From Mesorhizobium sp. WSM3626 (GTDB lineage Bacteria > Pseudomonadota > Alphaproteobacteria > Rhizobiales > Rhizobiaceae), in the NCBI RefSeq assembly GCF_000513935.1, contig NZ_AZUY01000021.1, forward strand, positions 25,159 through 89,158: DNA of 64,000 nucleotides, read 5' to 3'. Position 1 is the stretch's first letter; every line of letters starts with the position of its first letter. The notes beneath the pieces are model-generated. The model ran no database searches. It was given only the letters and a program-made list of their open reading frames with translations, and was not told the origin of the DNA. Below are positions 9,301 through 17,980 of this stretch, in pieces. Position numbers and translations under genes: made by a program.

Positions 9301-9400
9301 CGAGCCGCGTCTTGGCGCAGCTTCAAATCCCGCTTTGTCGGCACCTGGTTGGAATGTTTGTCATGACGTTTTGCATGCCCTCGGTAAAGATGCGCTTCCA

Positions 9401-10696
9401 ATGAGCGAGCCACTGGATAGTGCCGGCCAGAGGAAAAGCGAGCGAAAGGAAGGCGGCGTTGTCCGGGCCCTCGGGCTTGGACTGATTACCGGCGCGGCTG
9501 ACGACGATTGTTCGGCGATCGGTACCTACGCCAGTGCCGGAGCCCGATTTGGGCCCGACCTGCTGTGGACAGCACCGGTTACTCTGCCGATGATGTATCT
9601 CGTCGTCTATCTTTCATCCAAACTTGGTCAGGTTTCGGGTCGTGGGCTATTCAAGGTCATATCCGATTTCTATCCGCGTTGGCTGCTATGGTCTGTTCTG
9701 ACGGGCGTGCTGATTGGCAATACGATCGAGGCAGCCGCCGACCTTGGTGCCATGTCGGCGGCCGTTATGTTGTTCGTTCCGCTGCCTGGTCCACTGATCG
9801 TCATTGTCGTCGCGATCGTCATTTTTGCCCTGCAGGTATTTGGATCCTACACCTTGATCCGCGATGTGTTCCGATGGCTGGCGCTGGCGCTGCTTGCCTA
9901 TGTGGTCTCCGCGCTGCTTGCCAAACCGGATGCGGCTTCGGTCCTTCGCGGCACGCTGCTGCCAAGGATCGAGTTCAGCCGCGAATACCTGTCCATCCTG
10001 GTCGCCATCGTCGGGACGACGCTCTCCGCATATCTCTACACCTGGCAGTCGAACCAGGAGGTGGAGGAGGAGATTGCCAAGGGCAGAACGACCCTTGAAG
10101 AACGCAAGGGCGCCACCGAGGGCGAACTCCGGCGATCCCGCCGCGATATCCTGATCGGCATGACGTTCTCCAATCTGATCATGTATTTCATCATTCTTTC
10201 GACAGGGTCGACGCTCTACAAAGCCGGCCAGACTCAGATCGACACCGCTGCGCAGGCGGCCGAAGCGCTGCGGCCGCTTGCCGGCGATGCGGCGGGAATT
10301 CTTTTTGCCGCAGGCGTAATTGGCGTCGGCCTTCTGGCTGTGCCGGTCATGACGGCTGGCGCTGCCTTTGATTTCGCCCAAGCGATGGGATGGAAGAATG
10401 GCTTGAATGCCAAACCCCGGCAGGCTCCTAAATTCTACATGGCGATCGGGATAATCACGCTGGTGGCGGTGGGTCTCAATTTCCTCGGCTTCAATCCGAT
10501 GAAAGCCATGGTCTGGTCGGGCATCGTGCAAGGGTTTTCCACGCCTCCGCTCCTGCTTCTCATTCTCATCATGACCAACAATCGCAAGATCATGGGTGAC
10601 AAGGTCAACAGCAAAAGCACGAACATCCTGGGTGGCGCGACGACCCTGGCGATTTTTTCGGCGTCGGCGGGTCTGGCGGCAAGCTGGTTCCTGTAA
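9401..10696 (+). CDS. NRAMP-family divalent metal transporter, DDD-type
   Basis: 431 residues, about eleven transmembrane helices with the LeuT-type fold of NRAMP transporters. Canonical NRAMP proteins carry DPGN in helix 1. Here the helix 1 motif is ITGAADDDCSAIGTY, resembling a proteobacterial subgroup with DDDPSGI but with Cys replacing Pro. The helix 6 MPH motif is also absent (SAYLYTWQSNQE instead). The transported ion is therefore uncertain; Mn2+ or Mg2+ is a family-based guess. Start chosen at ATG 9401, where family similarity begins; an upstream extension is Pro/Gly-rich and unlike the family. Stress-type promoter upstream. Confidence 0.82.
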   Translation: MSEPLDSAGQRKSERKEGGVVRALGLGLITGAADDDCSAIGTYASAGARFGPDLLWTAPVTLPMMYLVVYLSSKLGQVSGRGLFKVISDFYPRWLLWSVLTGVLIGNTIEAAADLGAMSAAVMLFVPLPGPLIVIVVAIVIFALQVFGSYTLIRDVFRWLALALLAYVVSALLAKPDAASVLRGTLLPRIEFSREYLSILVAIVGTTLSAYLYTWQSNQEVEEEIAKGRTTLEERKGATEGELRRSRRDILIGMTFSNLIMYFIILSTGSTLYKAGQTQIDTAAQAAEALRPLAGDAAGILFAAGVIGVGLLAVPVMTAGAAFDFAQAMGWKNGLNAKPRQAPKFYMAIGIITLVAVGLNFLGFNPMKAMVWSGIVQGFSTPPLLLLILIMTNNRKIMGDKVNSKSTNILGGATTLAIFSASAGLAASWFL

Positions 10697-10728
10697 TTCG
10701 CGGGACGTGAAGTATCTTCAGGCGTGGC

Positions 10729-10753
10729 GGAACATCGGCGATCAATTGTCGTT
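10729..10753 (+). promoter_or_regulatory. EcfG-like promoter
   Basis: GGAAC at 10729-10733, 18 bases, TT, with the canonical -10 CGTT at 10750-10753. It sits 30 bp before the ATG at 10783 and downstream of the NRAMP stop, so it gives the next gene its own transcript. Confidence 0.75.
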
Positions 10754-10782
10754 GACACGCTTGTGAGAGAGAGGACACCGCC

Positions 10783-11280
10783 ATGTCAAACTTCCAGGCC
10801 GCCACTCCGGATCGTCTGCGGCAACTCAGGCTAGAGGCTTCAGCTCATTTCACTCCGATGATGCTGCACGAAGCATTGCTGCGGCTTTCCCACGCCTGTG
10901 GAGGTGAAAGCCTTGAGCGGTTCGAGAAGGCCATGGTCGCCCAGATCGAAGCGACGAAGGACGACCGGGCCGATTTCGAAACGATCAAGGAATTCGCGAT
11001 CGAGCAGCTTTATGCCGTGATCCGGGAAGCGAACGATTCGCCCAAGAAGAAACAGTCGCTGGAAAAGACAGAAACCCGCAGGACGCCCGGCCGCTCCGAA
11101 GAACCGCAGACGCTCGAGGATCAACTGCAGGCCGGGTTGGAGGATTCTTTTCCCGCGAGCGACCCGCCAGCGGTCGTGTCCACAGCCATTCCAGGCGGAG
11201 CAAAGAAGCTGGTCGGGACCGACGAGGTGCTGAAAAAGCAGCGAGAAGAGGCGGCCAGGAAGGCCAGCCAACAACCATAG
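10783..11280 (+). CDS. Stress-regulated protein with DSFPASDPPA motif
   Basis: 165 residues, soluble, charged, no signal peptide or membrane helix. Residues about 20-85 look helical and include LYAVIREAND. A Lys/Glu/Arg-rich linker follows, and then a C-terminal block with LEDSFPASDPPAVVS (near residues 118-134). This block recurs, from memory, in short rhizobial proteins of unknown function. The ATG follows GAGAGAGG at good spacing. A GGAAC-N18-TT promoter lies 30 bp upstream, which ties it to the general stress response. No catalytic residues can be proposed. Confidence 0.78.
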   Translation: MSNFQAATPDRLRQLRLEASAHFTPMMLHEALLRLSHACGGESLERFEKAMVAQIEATKDDRADFETIKEFAIEQLYAVIREANDSPKKKQSLEKTETRRTPGRSEEPQTLEDQLQAGLEDSFPASDPPAVVSTAIPGGAKKLVGTDEVLKKQREEAARKASQQP

Positions 11281-11286
11281 CGCCAA

Positions 11287-11307
11287 GGCCTGGCTGCAAA
11301 CCAGGCC
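11287..11307. terminator. Inverted repeat between convergent genes
   Basis: GGCCTGG, a 7-base loop, then CCAGGCC, lying in the 56-bp gap between two convergent stop codons. It has no T-run on either side, so termination is a positional guess. Confidence 0.4.
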
Positions 11308-11336
11308 CGCAGTCAAGAGCTGGCATCGCTGTCCTA

Positions 11337-13448
11337 TCAAAGCTTGACGGCTGTCTCCCGCGCCCACAGGCGCAGTTTGCGACAGGTCTGCACGAATGTC
11401 TTCACGGAAGCTGCGGTATCAAGCCCTATCAGCCCCTCATCGGCATCGGGAGCGACGCCCGCCCTGGCCAGGAGAGGCCCGGCTCCCGGTGTGAAGCCGA
11501 TGAACTTGCAATGAGCGAAGGCATCGGACACGAAGTCCTTCGCGGCCGCCTCATTGAGCAGCATCTCGGCGCCTTCCTCGGAGAGGAGCAGCACCACCGC
11601 GTCGAACAAGACCGATGGACCGCCGTCGATCATGTGCCTGGCCTCGATGTTGGTGCCGTCAGCCGCCTCGACGCCGCCAACCTTGGGCGCAACCACCTCC
11701 ATTACCGCGCCTTCCGCTTCGATGGCGGAACGCAGTTCTTCGAACAGTGCGATGTCGGCTCCATTGCTAAGCAAGGCGCCGACTTTGCGGCCTTTGAAAC
11801 TGTCGGGCCCGTTTTCGATGATGCTGAGCGCCGGCGACGGCGGCAAGTCGTTGCGCGTCGGAACCGCTGTCTCGGCGGGTTCGGGCATATCGCGAATGCC
11901 GAGCTTACCGGCGACGGTAGTCGCCAGGGTTTCGTCGATGTTCAGCAAATGCGAGACCATGCGTTCGCGGATCGCCGGTGCCTGGACCTTGCTTAATTCA
12001 AACGTCAGCGCCATGGCGATGTGACGCTGCTCCGGCGGGGTCTGGCTGTTGAAAAATTGCCGGGCCTGGCTGTAGTGATCGGCGAAGCTTTCCGCGCGCA
12101 GGCGTATTTTCTGGCCTTCCTCGGCATTGCCGAAGGAACGGAAGCCGCGTTGCGGATCCTCGCGCGGTCCCAATCCCCATGAATTCGGCTCGTAGTTGGC
12201 GCGTCCCACTGGATTCCGCATGGCCATGTGACCGTCCTGTTGAAAATGGGCGAATGGGCACTTCGGGGCATTGATCGGGAGATGGGTAAAGTTCGGGCTG
12301 CCCAGCCGTTTCAATTGGGTGTCGAGATAGGAGAAGTTGCGGCCCTGCAGAAGCGGATCGTTGGAGAAGTCGATCCCGGGCGGCACATTCTGCGTCATGA
12401 ATGCGACCTGCTCGGTCTCGGCGAAGAAATTGTCCGGCATCCTGTCCAGCACAAGCCGCCCGACCGGGATTGGCTCGAGTATCTCTTCAGGAATGATCTT
12501 TGTCGCGTCCAGGATGTCGAAGTCGAAGTTGTCGGCAAACGCCTGATCGAACAATTGCACCGTCAACTCCCATTCCGGGAAATTGCCGGACTGGATGGCT
12601 TCCCACAGATCGCGACGGTGAAAGTCGGGGTCGGCGCCATCGATCTTGACCGCCTCGTTCCAAACCACTGATTGCATGCCGAGCTTAGGCTTCCAGATGA
12701 ATTTGACGAAGGTGGATTCGTCTTTCGCGTTGACGAGGCGGAACGTGTGCACGCCAAAGCCCTGCATGAAGCGGAAGGAGCGCGGGATCGCGCGATCTGA
12801 CATGATCCACATCACCATGTGCATCGATTCCGGCATCAGGCTGATGAAGTCCCAGAAATTATCGTGCGCGGTCTGGGCTTGAGGGAAGGCCCGGTCCGGC
12901 TCCTGCTTGGCGGCATGGATCAGATCGGGAAACTTGATCGCGTCCTGGATGAAGAAGACCGGAATATTGTTGCCGACCAGATCCCAATTGCCTTCCCTGG
13001 TGTAGAGCTTGACCGCAAAGCCGCGCACGTCCCGGGCGAGATCGAACGAGCCCTTGTTGCCGGCAACCGTCGAGAACCGCACAAAAGCCGGCGTCTTTTC
13101 GCCGGCTCTCTGGAAAATGTCGGCACGTGTGTATTGGGCCAGTGACCCGTAGGTCTCGAAGTAGCCATGCGCGCCGTAGCCGCGGGCATGGACGACCCTT
13201 TCCGGGATGCGTTCGTGGTCGAAGTGAAAAATCTTCTCGCGAAAATGAGAGTCCTCGATCAGCGATGGTCCGCGTTCGCCGATCCGCAATGTGTTTTGAT
13301 CATCGGAGACGGGTGTTCCGAGCGCTGTGGTCAGAGTGGGCGTCTCACCTCCGGCGATCTGGTGCAATTCCCCGCCGTTTCCACGCGCGCTATCCGGTTC
13401 CAGTCCACTTGCCGATTGGCGAGCGGAGCGACGGGCGGATTTGGCCAT
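11337..13448 (-). CDS. katE: Large-subunit (clade 2) monofunctional catalase, HPII/KatE type
   Basis: 703 residues, decomposes H2O2 in the cytosol. Catalytic His87 lies in [12 protein letters not shown], the distal Asn in [10 protein letters not shown], and the proximal haem ligand Tyr in the [12 protein letters not shown] segment. From about residue 540 a second domain ([15 protein letters not shown] onwards) has the flavodoxin/DJ-1-PfpI fold that marks large catalases and stabilises the tetramer. Full length for the family. The ATG follows GAGGATC. It is divergent from the EcfG-type sigma factor, and its own GGAAC-N18-TT promoter is 49 bp upstream, consistent with katE being a classic general-stress-response target. 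Confidence 0.96.
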   Translation of the reverse strand: MAKSARRSARQSASGLEPDSARGNGGELHQIAGGETPTLTTALGTPVSDDQNTLRIGERGPSLIEDSHFREKIFHFDHERIPERVVHARGYGAHGYFETYGSLAQYTRADIFQRAGEKTPAFVRFSTVAGNKGSFDLARDVRGFAVKLYTREGNWDLVGNNIPVFFIQDAIKFPDLIHAAKQEPDRAFPQAQTAHDNFWDFISLMPESMHMVMWIMSDRAIPRSFRFMQGFGVHTFRLVNAKDESTFVKFIWKPKLGMQSVVWNEAVKIDGADPDFHRRDLWEAIQSGNFPEWELTVQLFDQAFADNFDFDILDATKIIPEEILEPIPVGRLVLDRMPDNFFAETEQVAFMTQNVPPGIDFSNDPLLQGRNFSYLDTQLKRLGSPNFTHLPINAPKCPFAHFQQDGHMAMRNPVGRANYEPNSWGLGPREDPQRGFRSFGNAEEGQKIRLRAESFADHYSQARQFFNSQTPPEQRHIAMALTFELSKVQAPAIRERMVSHLLNIDETLATTVAGKLGIRDMPEPAETAVPTRNDLPPSPALSIIENGPDSFKGRKVGALLSNGADIALFEELRSAIEAEGAVMEVVAPKVGGVEAADGTNIEARHMIDGGPSVLFDAVVLLLSEEGAEMLLNEAAAKDFVSDAFAHCKFIGFTPGAGPLLARAGVAPDADEGLIGLDTAASVKTFVQTCRKLRLWARETAVKL

Positions 13449-13496
13449 GAAAGATCCTCGATTTGATGCCGGAAGATTAAAGTATTCAGGGCGTCA

Positions 13497-13521
13497 AACT
13501 GCCGGTGTGCGGCTTTGTTCC
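13497..13521 (-). promoter_or_regulatory. EcfG-like promoter of katE
   Basis: Minus-strand GGAAC (13521-13517), 18 bases, TTTGA, ending 49 bp before the catalase start. Back to back with the sigma factor promoter. Confidence 0.78.
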
Positions 13522-13611
13522 CAAAAAGAACGGGTGCGCTGCGGATCCATCATCGAAGGAGGCGTCATCGTTGCGGCCTGCCGAATTTCTGAAGAGTTGT
13601 CCTCGGTGCGA

Positions 13612-13636
13612 GGAACGAACCAAACTTCCATGCATT
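13612..13636 (+). promoter_or_regulatory. EcfG-like promoter of the sigma factor gene (autoregulation)
   Basis: GGAAC at 13612-13616, 18 bases, then TTTAG; 46 bp before the TTG start at 13683. Suggests that the sigma factor or a paralogue drives its own gene. Confidence 0.7.
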
Positions 13637-13682
13637 TAGCAGGGGCTGCATTCGTACACTCTTTCTTCTGGGAGCTGGACCA

Positions 13683-14267
13683 TTGTCATCCGGAGGCTAC
13701 ATTTCGGCCGACCAGGAAACCAATGAAGTTTCCATCGTTGACCTCATACCCGCCCTCCGGGCTTTCGCGCGTACCTTCTGTCGCGTCCCCGACGATGCCG
13801 ACGATCTGGTGCAGGAGACGCTGACCAAGGGGCTCGCCAACATCGACAAGTTCGAACCCGGCACACGCATGAAATCGTGGCTCTTCACCATCATGCGCAA
13901 CACTTACTATACCCGGATCAAGATTGCTGCCCGGGAAGCGCCAGGCCTGCTCGACTGTGCATCTTCAAGGCCGATTTCGGAAGCGACCCAGGAATGGAGC
14001 GTTCAGAGCAAGGAAGTTCACGGCGCCATTCAAAGGCTACCTGAACACCAACGCGAGGTTCTGATGCTGATCGGCGTTCTGGGAGTAAGCTATGAGGAAA
14101 CGGCCGAGATATGCGGCTGCGCGGTAGGGACGGTCAAAAGTCGGCTGAATCGTGCCCGCGCCAATATTCTCGAGTTGCTTGGGGAGAGTTCACTGCAGAC
14201 ATTGATGGAGAGACGAAATCATCTATCGGATGGTCAACTCGGTATCGAGGGTGACAGCCGCAGATAG
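13683..14267 (+). CDS. EcfG-type (ECF15) extracytoplasmic sigma factor
   Basis: 194 residues. Sigma region 2 at about 20-80 (LIPALRAFARTFC, DDLVQETLTKGLANID, MKSWLFTIMRN) and region 4 at about 110-165 (LPEHQREVLMLIGVLGVSYEETAEICGCAVGTVKSRLNRAR). The latter is highly characteristic of EcfG, the master sigma factor of the alphaproteobacterial general stress response, which is held by NepR and released by phosphorylated PhyR. TTG start at 13683 is preceded by GGGAGC; no in-frame ATG lies near the conserved N-terminus. A small NepR-like gene is convergent, with its stop directly abutting. Genomes of this group often have several EcfG copies, so this may be an accessory one. Confidence 0.92.
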   Translation: MSSGGYISADQETNEVSIVDLIPALRAFARTFCRVPDDADDLVQETLTKGLANIDKFEPGTRMKSWLFTIMRNTYYTRIKIAAREAPGLLDCASSRPISEATQEWSVQSKEVHGAIQRLPEHQREVLMLIGVLGVSYEETAEICGCAVGTVKSRLNRARANILELLGESSLQTLMERRNHLSDGQLGIEGDSRR

Positions 14268-14444
14268 TCAGTTCTTCACGTCACGTCGACGCTTCTCGAT
14301 CAGCGCGTTTTGCAACTCCATCGCCAGCCTGGTCAGCCGGTCTGGAATTTTTTCCTGCTCTATGGCGTCGAGGAGAGAAGTGATCTCCTGGTCCATAGCC
14401 AGACCGAATTGCGGGTCCACCGTATCATCCCTCGAACGAGACAT
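14268..14444 (-). CDS. Small NepR-like protein, candidate anti-sigma factor
   Basis: 58 residues, not annotated by most length cut-offs. The C-terminal half, EQEKIPDRLTRLAMELQNALIEK (from residue 29), has the PDR-x3-LA-x2-LQ pattern expected of NepR-type anti-sigma helices (NepR proteins carry a VPDR motif followed by a leucine-rich helix). Ungapped comparison of 20 residues with the other NepR-like protein in this window (35708-35902) gives 9 identities. Its stop is adjacent to the stop of the EcfG-type sigma gene, in convergent orientation, the expected genomic partner. Start ATG at 14444; no GGAAC-type promoter upstream. Assignment as anti-sigma is inference from motif and context. Confidence 0.62.
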   Translation of the reverse strand: MSRSRDDTVDPQFGLAMDQEITSLLDAIEQEKIPDRLTRLAMELQNALIEKRRRDVKN

Positions 14445-14519
14445 CCAAATTCTCTTGATAATAGCAGTCCCTTGACCTTAGTGTGGTGACAAATGCTCGA
14501 GATTACAAGGCGATATCCA

Positions 14520-14541
14520 CCGCCGGCATGATTACCGGCGG
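14520..14541. other. Perfect inverted repeat
   Basis: CCGCCGG, an 8-base loop, CCGGCGG, in the 162-bp gap between two minus-strand genes. It has no T-run, so it could be a weak terminator for the upstream 72-residue gene or a regulatory hairpin. Confidence 0.4.
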
Positions 14542-14606
14542 CCCTTGCACAGGTTTATTTCCTTAATCTTACATCGCCGCGGGCCAAGAATGCGGTGTGA
14601 CGCCGT

Positions 14607-14825
14607 TCAATCCTTCGGCAACTGGTTCGCGGCATGGTCCTGATATTGGTCGGACTTGATGCGATTGCCATCCAGTCCGCGCTCCTCGCTGTGCTGTTTC
14701 TTGTCGCGATTGGACAGAACCGCGTTTTCTCCGACCTTGTCCTTGGGCAGGTCGGTCATCGCGCCGGCGCCGGTACCCTTGCCCTGGGTGCCGCGGCCGA
14801 AATGTTTTTTGTCGCCGGATGCCAT
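14607..14825 (-). CDS. Short hydrophilic stress protein
   Basis: 72 residues, extremely hydrophilic, rich in Lys, Gly, Asp and Gln, without hydrophobic segment or cysteine. Segments HFGRGTQGKGTGAG and GENAVLSNRDKKQHSEERG suggest an intrinsically disordered protein of the hydrophilin type, but no family is recognised with certainty. The start is well fixed by AAGGAGGAAATC before the ATG. A GGAAC-N18-TTCGG promoter lies 54 bp upstream, overlapping the 3' end of the neighbouring methyltransferase gene. It is therefore probably induced by general stress. Confidence 0.78.
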   Translation of the reverse strand: MASGDKKHFGRGTQGKGTGAGAMTDLPKDKVGENAVLSNRDKKQHSEERGLDGNRIKSDQYQDHAANQLPKD

Positions 14826-14854
14826 GATTTCCTCCTTCGGATCGGTGACGCTCT

Positions 14855-15820
14855 TCAGCGCCTCTTGTTCGACGTCCGAACTGGCGGCGCGCGGTAATGT
14901 TCCGCCGCACGAGCAAGCAGGAAGGCGTCGCCATCCCACGACCGAAACGGCTTCTCGCCATTGATGACGACCCGCAATTGGTGAGCTTCCGCCAGACGGC
15001 CGATATCGGTGCGGTCCAAAAAAAGCGATCCGCGATAGGAATAGTTCAGCAGGGCCAGCCAGCCCGGCCGTTTCAGAATGCGTGCGATCTCATCGAAATG
15101 CCGCTCGGCCATGCCGGCCAGAACCAGATAAGGAAAGCTGTCGACCGCCAGCACGCAATCGAAACTGCTGTCGTCGAATTCGGTCAGATCAAGACCGCAG
15201 GTTTGACGCAACTCGACATTGCCCAACGCGGCGCATCGGTCGGAGGCAATGGAGATCATCCGCGAGGATATATCGATGCCCACCATCCGGTTGAATGATT
15301 TGGCAAGCGCACGCTCGAAACGGCCGATGCCACAACCAATGTCCAGAATGTCCCGGCCGGTTCCGGTGAAGTCCTGCTCCTTGAGCCATGCAGCGACTTC
15401 CTCGGTCGTGGCCGACAGCCTTTCCTCATCACCGAGCGATGCGAGCTGGACACTCGCTGTTTGCGAAATCGCTGCCGCCGCATCGAAGCTCAACGCCAGC
15501 CGCCTGACGACAGCGGCATCGGTCTCGTCGTCGTCGCGTGCGTGCCGAACGGCCGCTCCCGTCGCTCGCAAGGTCGCAAAGGCGCCGGGTTTGCGGCGAA
15601 GCAGCCCGGCTACCTCTTGCAGCCGTTCCTTTTCTTGCGAATTCGAGGGAACGACCTCCAGCACGATCTCCGCCAATTCCGCCACCCTGATCTCCACCCG
15701 CAGGTGAAGCGCCAGCCTGGCGACGACGGCTTCGGCGCAAACACCATCGGCCATGCAGCCTTTTACGACCGATCTAATCGCCATCCGGCGCTGGGCGGAT
15801 TTTGACCCGGCTGCACTCAT
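14855..15820 (-). CDS. SAM-dependent methyltransferase (class I)
   Basis: 321 residues. An N-terminal region of about 130 residues is helical and unassigned. The C-terminal Rossmann domain has motif I DIGCGIGRFERAL and the post-I acidic region VGIDISS, then FDCVLAVDSFPYLV. The acceptor is unknown. It is the last gene of the minus-strand inositol/glycan operon, 4 bp after the GNAT-like gene, so it probably methylates a sugar or glycoside there (inference). The ATG at 15820 follows GGAGCTGATAGC. Its 3' end holds the promoter of the next short stress gene. Confidence 0.8.
   Translation of the reverse strand: MSAAGSKSAQRRMAIRSVVKGCMADGVCAEAVVARLALHLRVEIRVAELAEIVLEVVPSNSQEKERLQEVAGLLRRKPGAFATLRATGAAVRHARDDDETDAAVVRRLALSFDAAAAISQTASVQLASLGDEERLSATTEEVAAWLKEQDFTGTGRDILDIGCGIGRFERALAKSFNRMVGIDISSRMISIASDRCAALGNVELRQTCGLDLTEFDDSSFDCVLAVDSFPYLVLAGMAERHFDEIARILKRPGWLALLNYSYRGSLFLDRTDIGRLAEAHQLRVVINGEKPFRSWDGDAFLLARAAEHYRAPPVRTSNKRR
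14879..14903 (-). promoter_or_regulatory. EcfG-like promoter of the 72-residue stress gene
   Basis: Minus-strand GGAAC (14903-14899), 18 bases, TTCGG. It lies inside the end of the methyltransferase gene and points at the start codon at 14825. Confidence 0.75.
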
Positions 15821-15824
15821 GCTA

Positions 15825-16817
15825 TCAGCTCCGCGTCCAGATCCTGCGCATCGTCCACCTGTCGATGGCGCCCCAGCCGTATTTGTAGGCCTCCTGACCA
15901 CGCAGGAAATCGAACTCGCGGGCACCCTCGCGGATCGACTCCGCGATCGCGTGGCCGATCAGGATCGCACCTGGACTCTCCTCGGCATAGGCAGGGTCGA
16001 AGCCGCCGAGATAGGCATAGGCGCGACCGCGATGGTGGAAGCCGTAATAGGCGCCGACGGTCTTGCCATCAATTGCCAACAGCCAGCATCGGACTAGGCC
16101 GCGAGCGTCGAGCAAGGGTACTGCGCGCCTGTGGAATTGCTCCACGGCGACATCGGCCAACACGCCACCTCCGTGTCCGGCCCAGCGCGCGTGGTGCAGG
16201 CGGATCAACTGGTCGAGGAAACTTTGGGCATCGCCTCGTGCCGACGACAACGCGGTCCGGCCGCGTCTGGACGCCGCTTGGTGCGCCCGTCGTAACTGCC
16301 GCCTGCGTCGGGAGGGCACGCAGCCCGCAAGGGTTTCGTCGCCGGCGATGGCGAGCACGGGGCAAGCGCCATGTGCGGCTGGCCGCCCCGCCTTCAGATC
16401 GGGGTGTGTAACCGCAAGACCGGCACCGCCTTCCGGCAAATCCGACAGAATCCATTGCGACCAGCCGACCGAGAGGATCTTTTCGGCAATGATCGCGACG
16501 ACCTGAGCCTCGGTGCCGGGGACACACAGGATGTCCAGATAGTCGCTGAGCGAGATGCCGACCGGAAGAAGTTTCGACCCAGCGGTTCCGTGCTCGAGAT
16601 AGAGCGGCGCCAGCCCAATCAGATCGCCTCCGCGCCAGACCGCGACCGTCGCCAGGTCGCCGGGCGCGAATGTGCGCCACCATGGCACCAGCCAGGCGGG
16701 AGATTGAAACGGCGTCGCCGAGGAACTCTGCTCCCACAATCTCCACCAATGCGGCGCAAGGGTATCGAATCGCGCCGGATCATCGATGATCTCGCTGCGC
16801 AACACAGGCTTGCTCAC
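15825..16817 (-). CDS. GNAT/FemAB-like acyltransferase (CelD/BcsL type)
   Basis: 330 residues. Two GNAT-like halves: an N-terminal half with WRRLWEQ and TPFQSPAWLVPWW, and a C-terminal half with LDQLIRLHHARW, LLAIDGKTVGAYYGFHHRGRAYAYLGGFDPAYAEESPGAIL and FLRGQEAYKYGWG. The last motif is typical of the acetyltransferase family found in cellulose and exopolysaccharide loci. It probably transfers an acyl or aminoacyl group to a sugar product of the cluster. The GTG start at 16817 overlaps the preceding stop by 4 bp (GTGA) and is chosen over longer forms that would lie inside the glycosyltransferase gene. Confidence 0.8.
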   Translation of the reverse strand: MSKPVLRSEIIDDPARFDTLAPHWWRLWEQSSSATPFQSPAWLVPWWRTFAPGDLATVAVWRGGDLIGLAPLYLEHGTAGSKLLPVGISLSDYLDILCVPGTEAQVVAIIAEKILSVGWSQWILSDLPEGGAGLAVTHPDLKAGRPAAHGACPVLAIAGDETLAGCVPSRRRRQLRRAHQAASRRGRTALSSARGDAQSFLDQLIRLHHARWAGHGGGVLADVAVEQFHRRAVPLLDARGLVRCWLLAIDGKTVGAYYGFHHRGRAYAYLGGFDPAYAEESPGAILIGHAIAESIREGAREFDFLRGQEAYKYGWGAIDRWTMRRIWTRS

Positions 16818-17878
16818 GGTGTGACGGCGAGGCGCCCGGCATCGGTGCCGAGTCGTGCCAGCGCTTGATAGGCGTCCATGTAAGACGAGATCATTCGTTC
16901 CAGCGAAAACCGCCGCCGCGCCTCGGCCCGGCATGTCTCGGGGTCGAGGCTGGACGCCGCAATGATGGCTTGCGCCATCTCGTCGATCGTATTGACGAGA
17001 AAGCCTGTCCTGCCATGCTCGATGACATCGGGAAGCGCACCATTCGGAAAGGCGACCACCGGTGTGCCGCAGGCCAGCGCCTCCATGGCGACAAGTGAGC
17101 TGGTCTCGGCGGCAAGGCTCGGGATGACCAGACAGCGCGCTGCGTTGAGAAAGCGCCGCTTGGCGGTGAAACCGAGCGGACCAAGGAAGCGGCGGCGGCC
17201 ATCGAGGCGAGGTTGGACCTCGTCGCGAAAGTAGCGCGCGTGCGTTTCATAGGGATAGACCTTGCCGCCGACAACCAGCGGCACACCTGCTTGCTTGGCT
17301 GCGTCCAGCGCCAGGTGGATGCCCTTTTCCGGGCAGATCCGGCTGAGAACCAGTGCAAAGTCGCGCTTCGCTTGCGGCAGGCTGAGCGCCTCTATGTCGA
17401 CGCCGTTCGGAATCGGCGCCGCCAGTCTGGCGCCTGATGGCGCGGTTTTCTGCTGGGCGGCCGAGACCGCATGAAGCCACAGGTCGTCGCGCGTCGGGCG
17501 CAGTGCCTCGGCCGGATACCAATCCAGCGGCAGGTGAAGCGTCACCAAGGTCGGGCCACCGTCTGGTAGATAGGCATCGAAATCGATGCCGTGTAGATGA
17601 ACCACATCGATCGGCCAGCTGGCGCGGGCAGCGGCGATCGCGTCGCGATGAGCCTGCTGCGCGCGGCTCTTGGCCGCCTCGTCGAGCACGCCGCTTTCCG
17701 CCGGTGTCTCCACAAGCGTGCCGCTCGCGCTGGAGCCCCGGCAGCCGACGACGATCGACCGGTGACCCGTGCGAACCAGTGCCCGATCGAGCATCGACAG
17801 GACCTGTTCGGCACCCCCGACCGCATCCGGTCCGACAGGCGCGAGGGGATAGGCGACATTGAGGACGGTGAGCGTCAT
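16814..17878 (-). CDS. Glycosyltransferase, GT4 family
   Basis: 354 residues, GT-B fold without membrane segments. N-terminal donor-independent half has the glycine-rich GGAEQVLSMLDRAL region. The C-terminal nucleotide-sugar half has VLSRICPEKGIHLAL and the GT4 pattern AETSSLVAMEALACGTPVVAF. It transfers a sugar with retention of configuration; donor and acceptor are unknown. It follows a 102-bp gap after the glycosidase-like gene in which I see no promoter, so it is probably still part of the long operon begun by inositol-phosphate synthase. Confidence 0.86.
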   Translation of the reverse strand: MTLTVLNVAYPLAPVGPDAVGGAEQVLSMLDRALVRTGHRSIVVGCRGSSASGTLVETPAESGVLDEAAKSRAQQAHRDAIAAARASWPIDVVHLHGIDFDAYLPDGGPTLVTLHLPLDWYPAEALRPTRDDLWLHAVSAAQQKTAPSGARLAAPIPNGVDIEALSLPQAKRDFALVLSRICPEKGIHLALDAAKQAGVPLVVGGKVYPYETHARYFRDEVQPRLDGRRRFLGPLGFTAKRRFLNAARCLVIPSLAAETSSLVAMEALACGTPVVAFPNGALPDVIEHGRTGFLVNTIDEMAQAIIAASSLDPETCRAEARRRFSLERMISSYMDAYQALARLGTDAGRLAVTP

Positions 17879-17980
17879 GGCCGGCCGAGCCACGGTGCCA
17901 GAGGCAGTGAATTGGTGGACCCGTGAGCTTCTACTTCGGTCGATGCAGTCAATGATCGCGGACCGGGTCGCATGAGAGCC

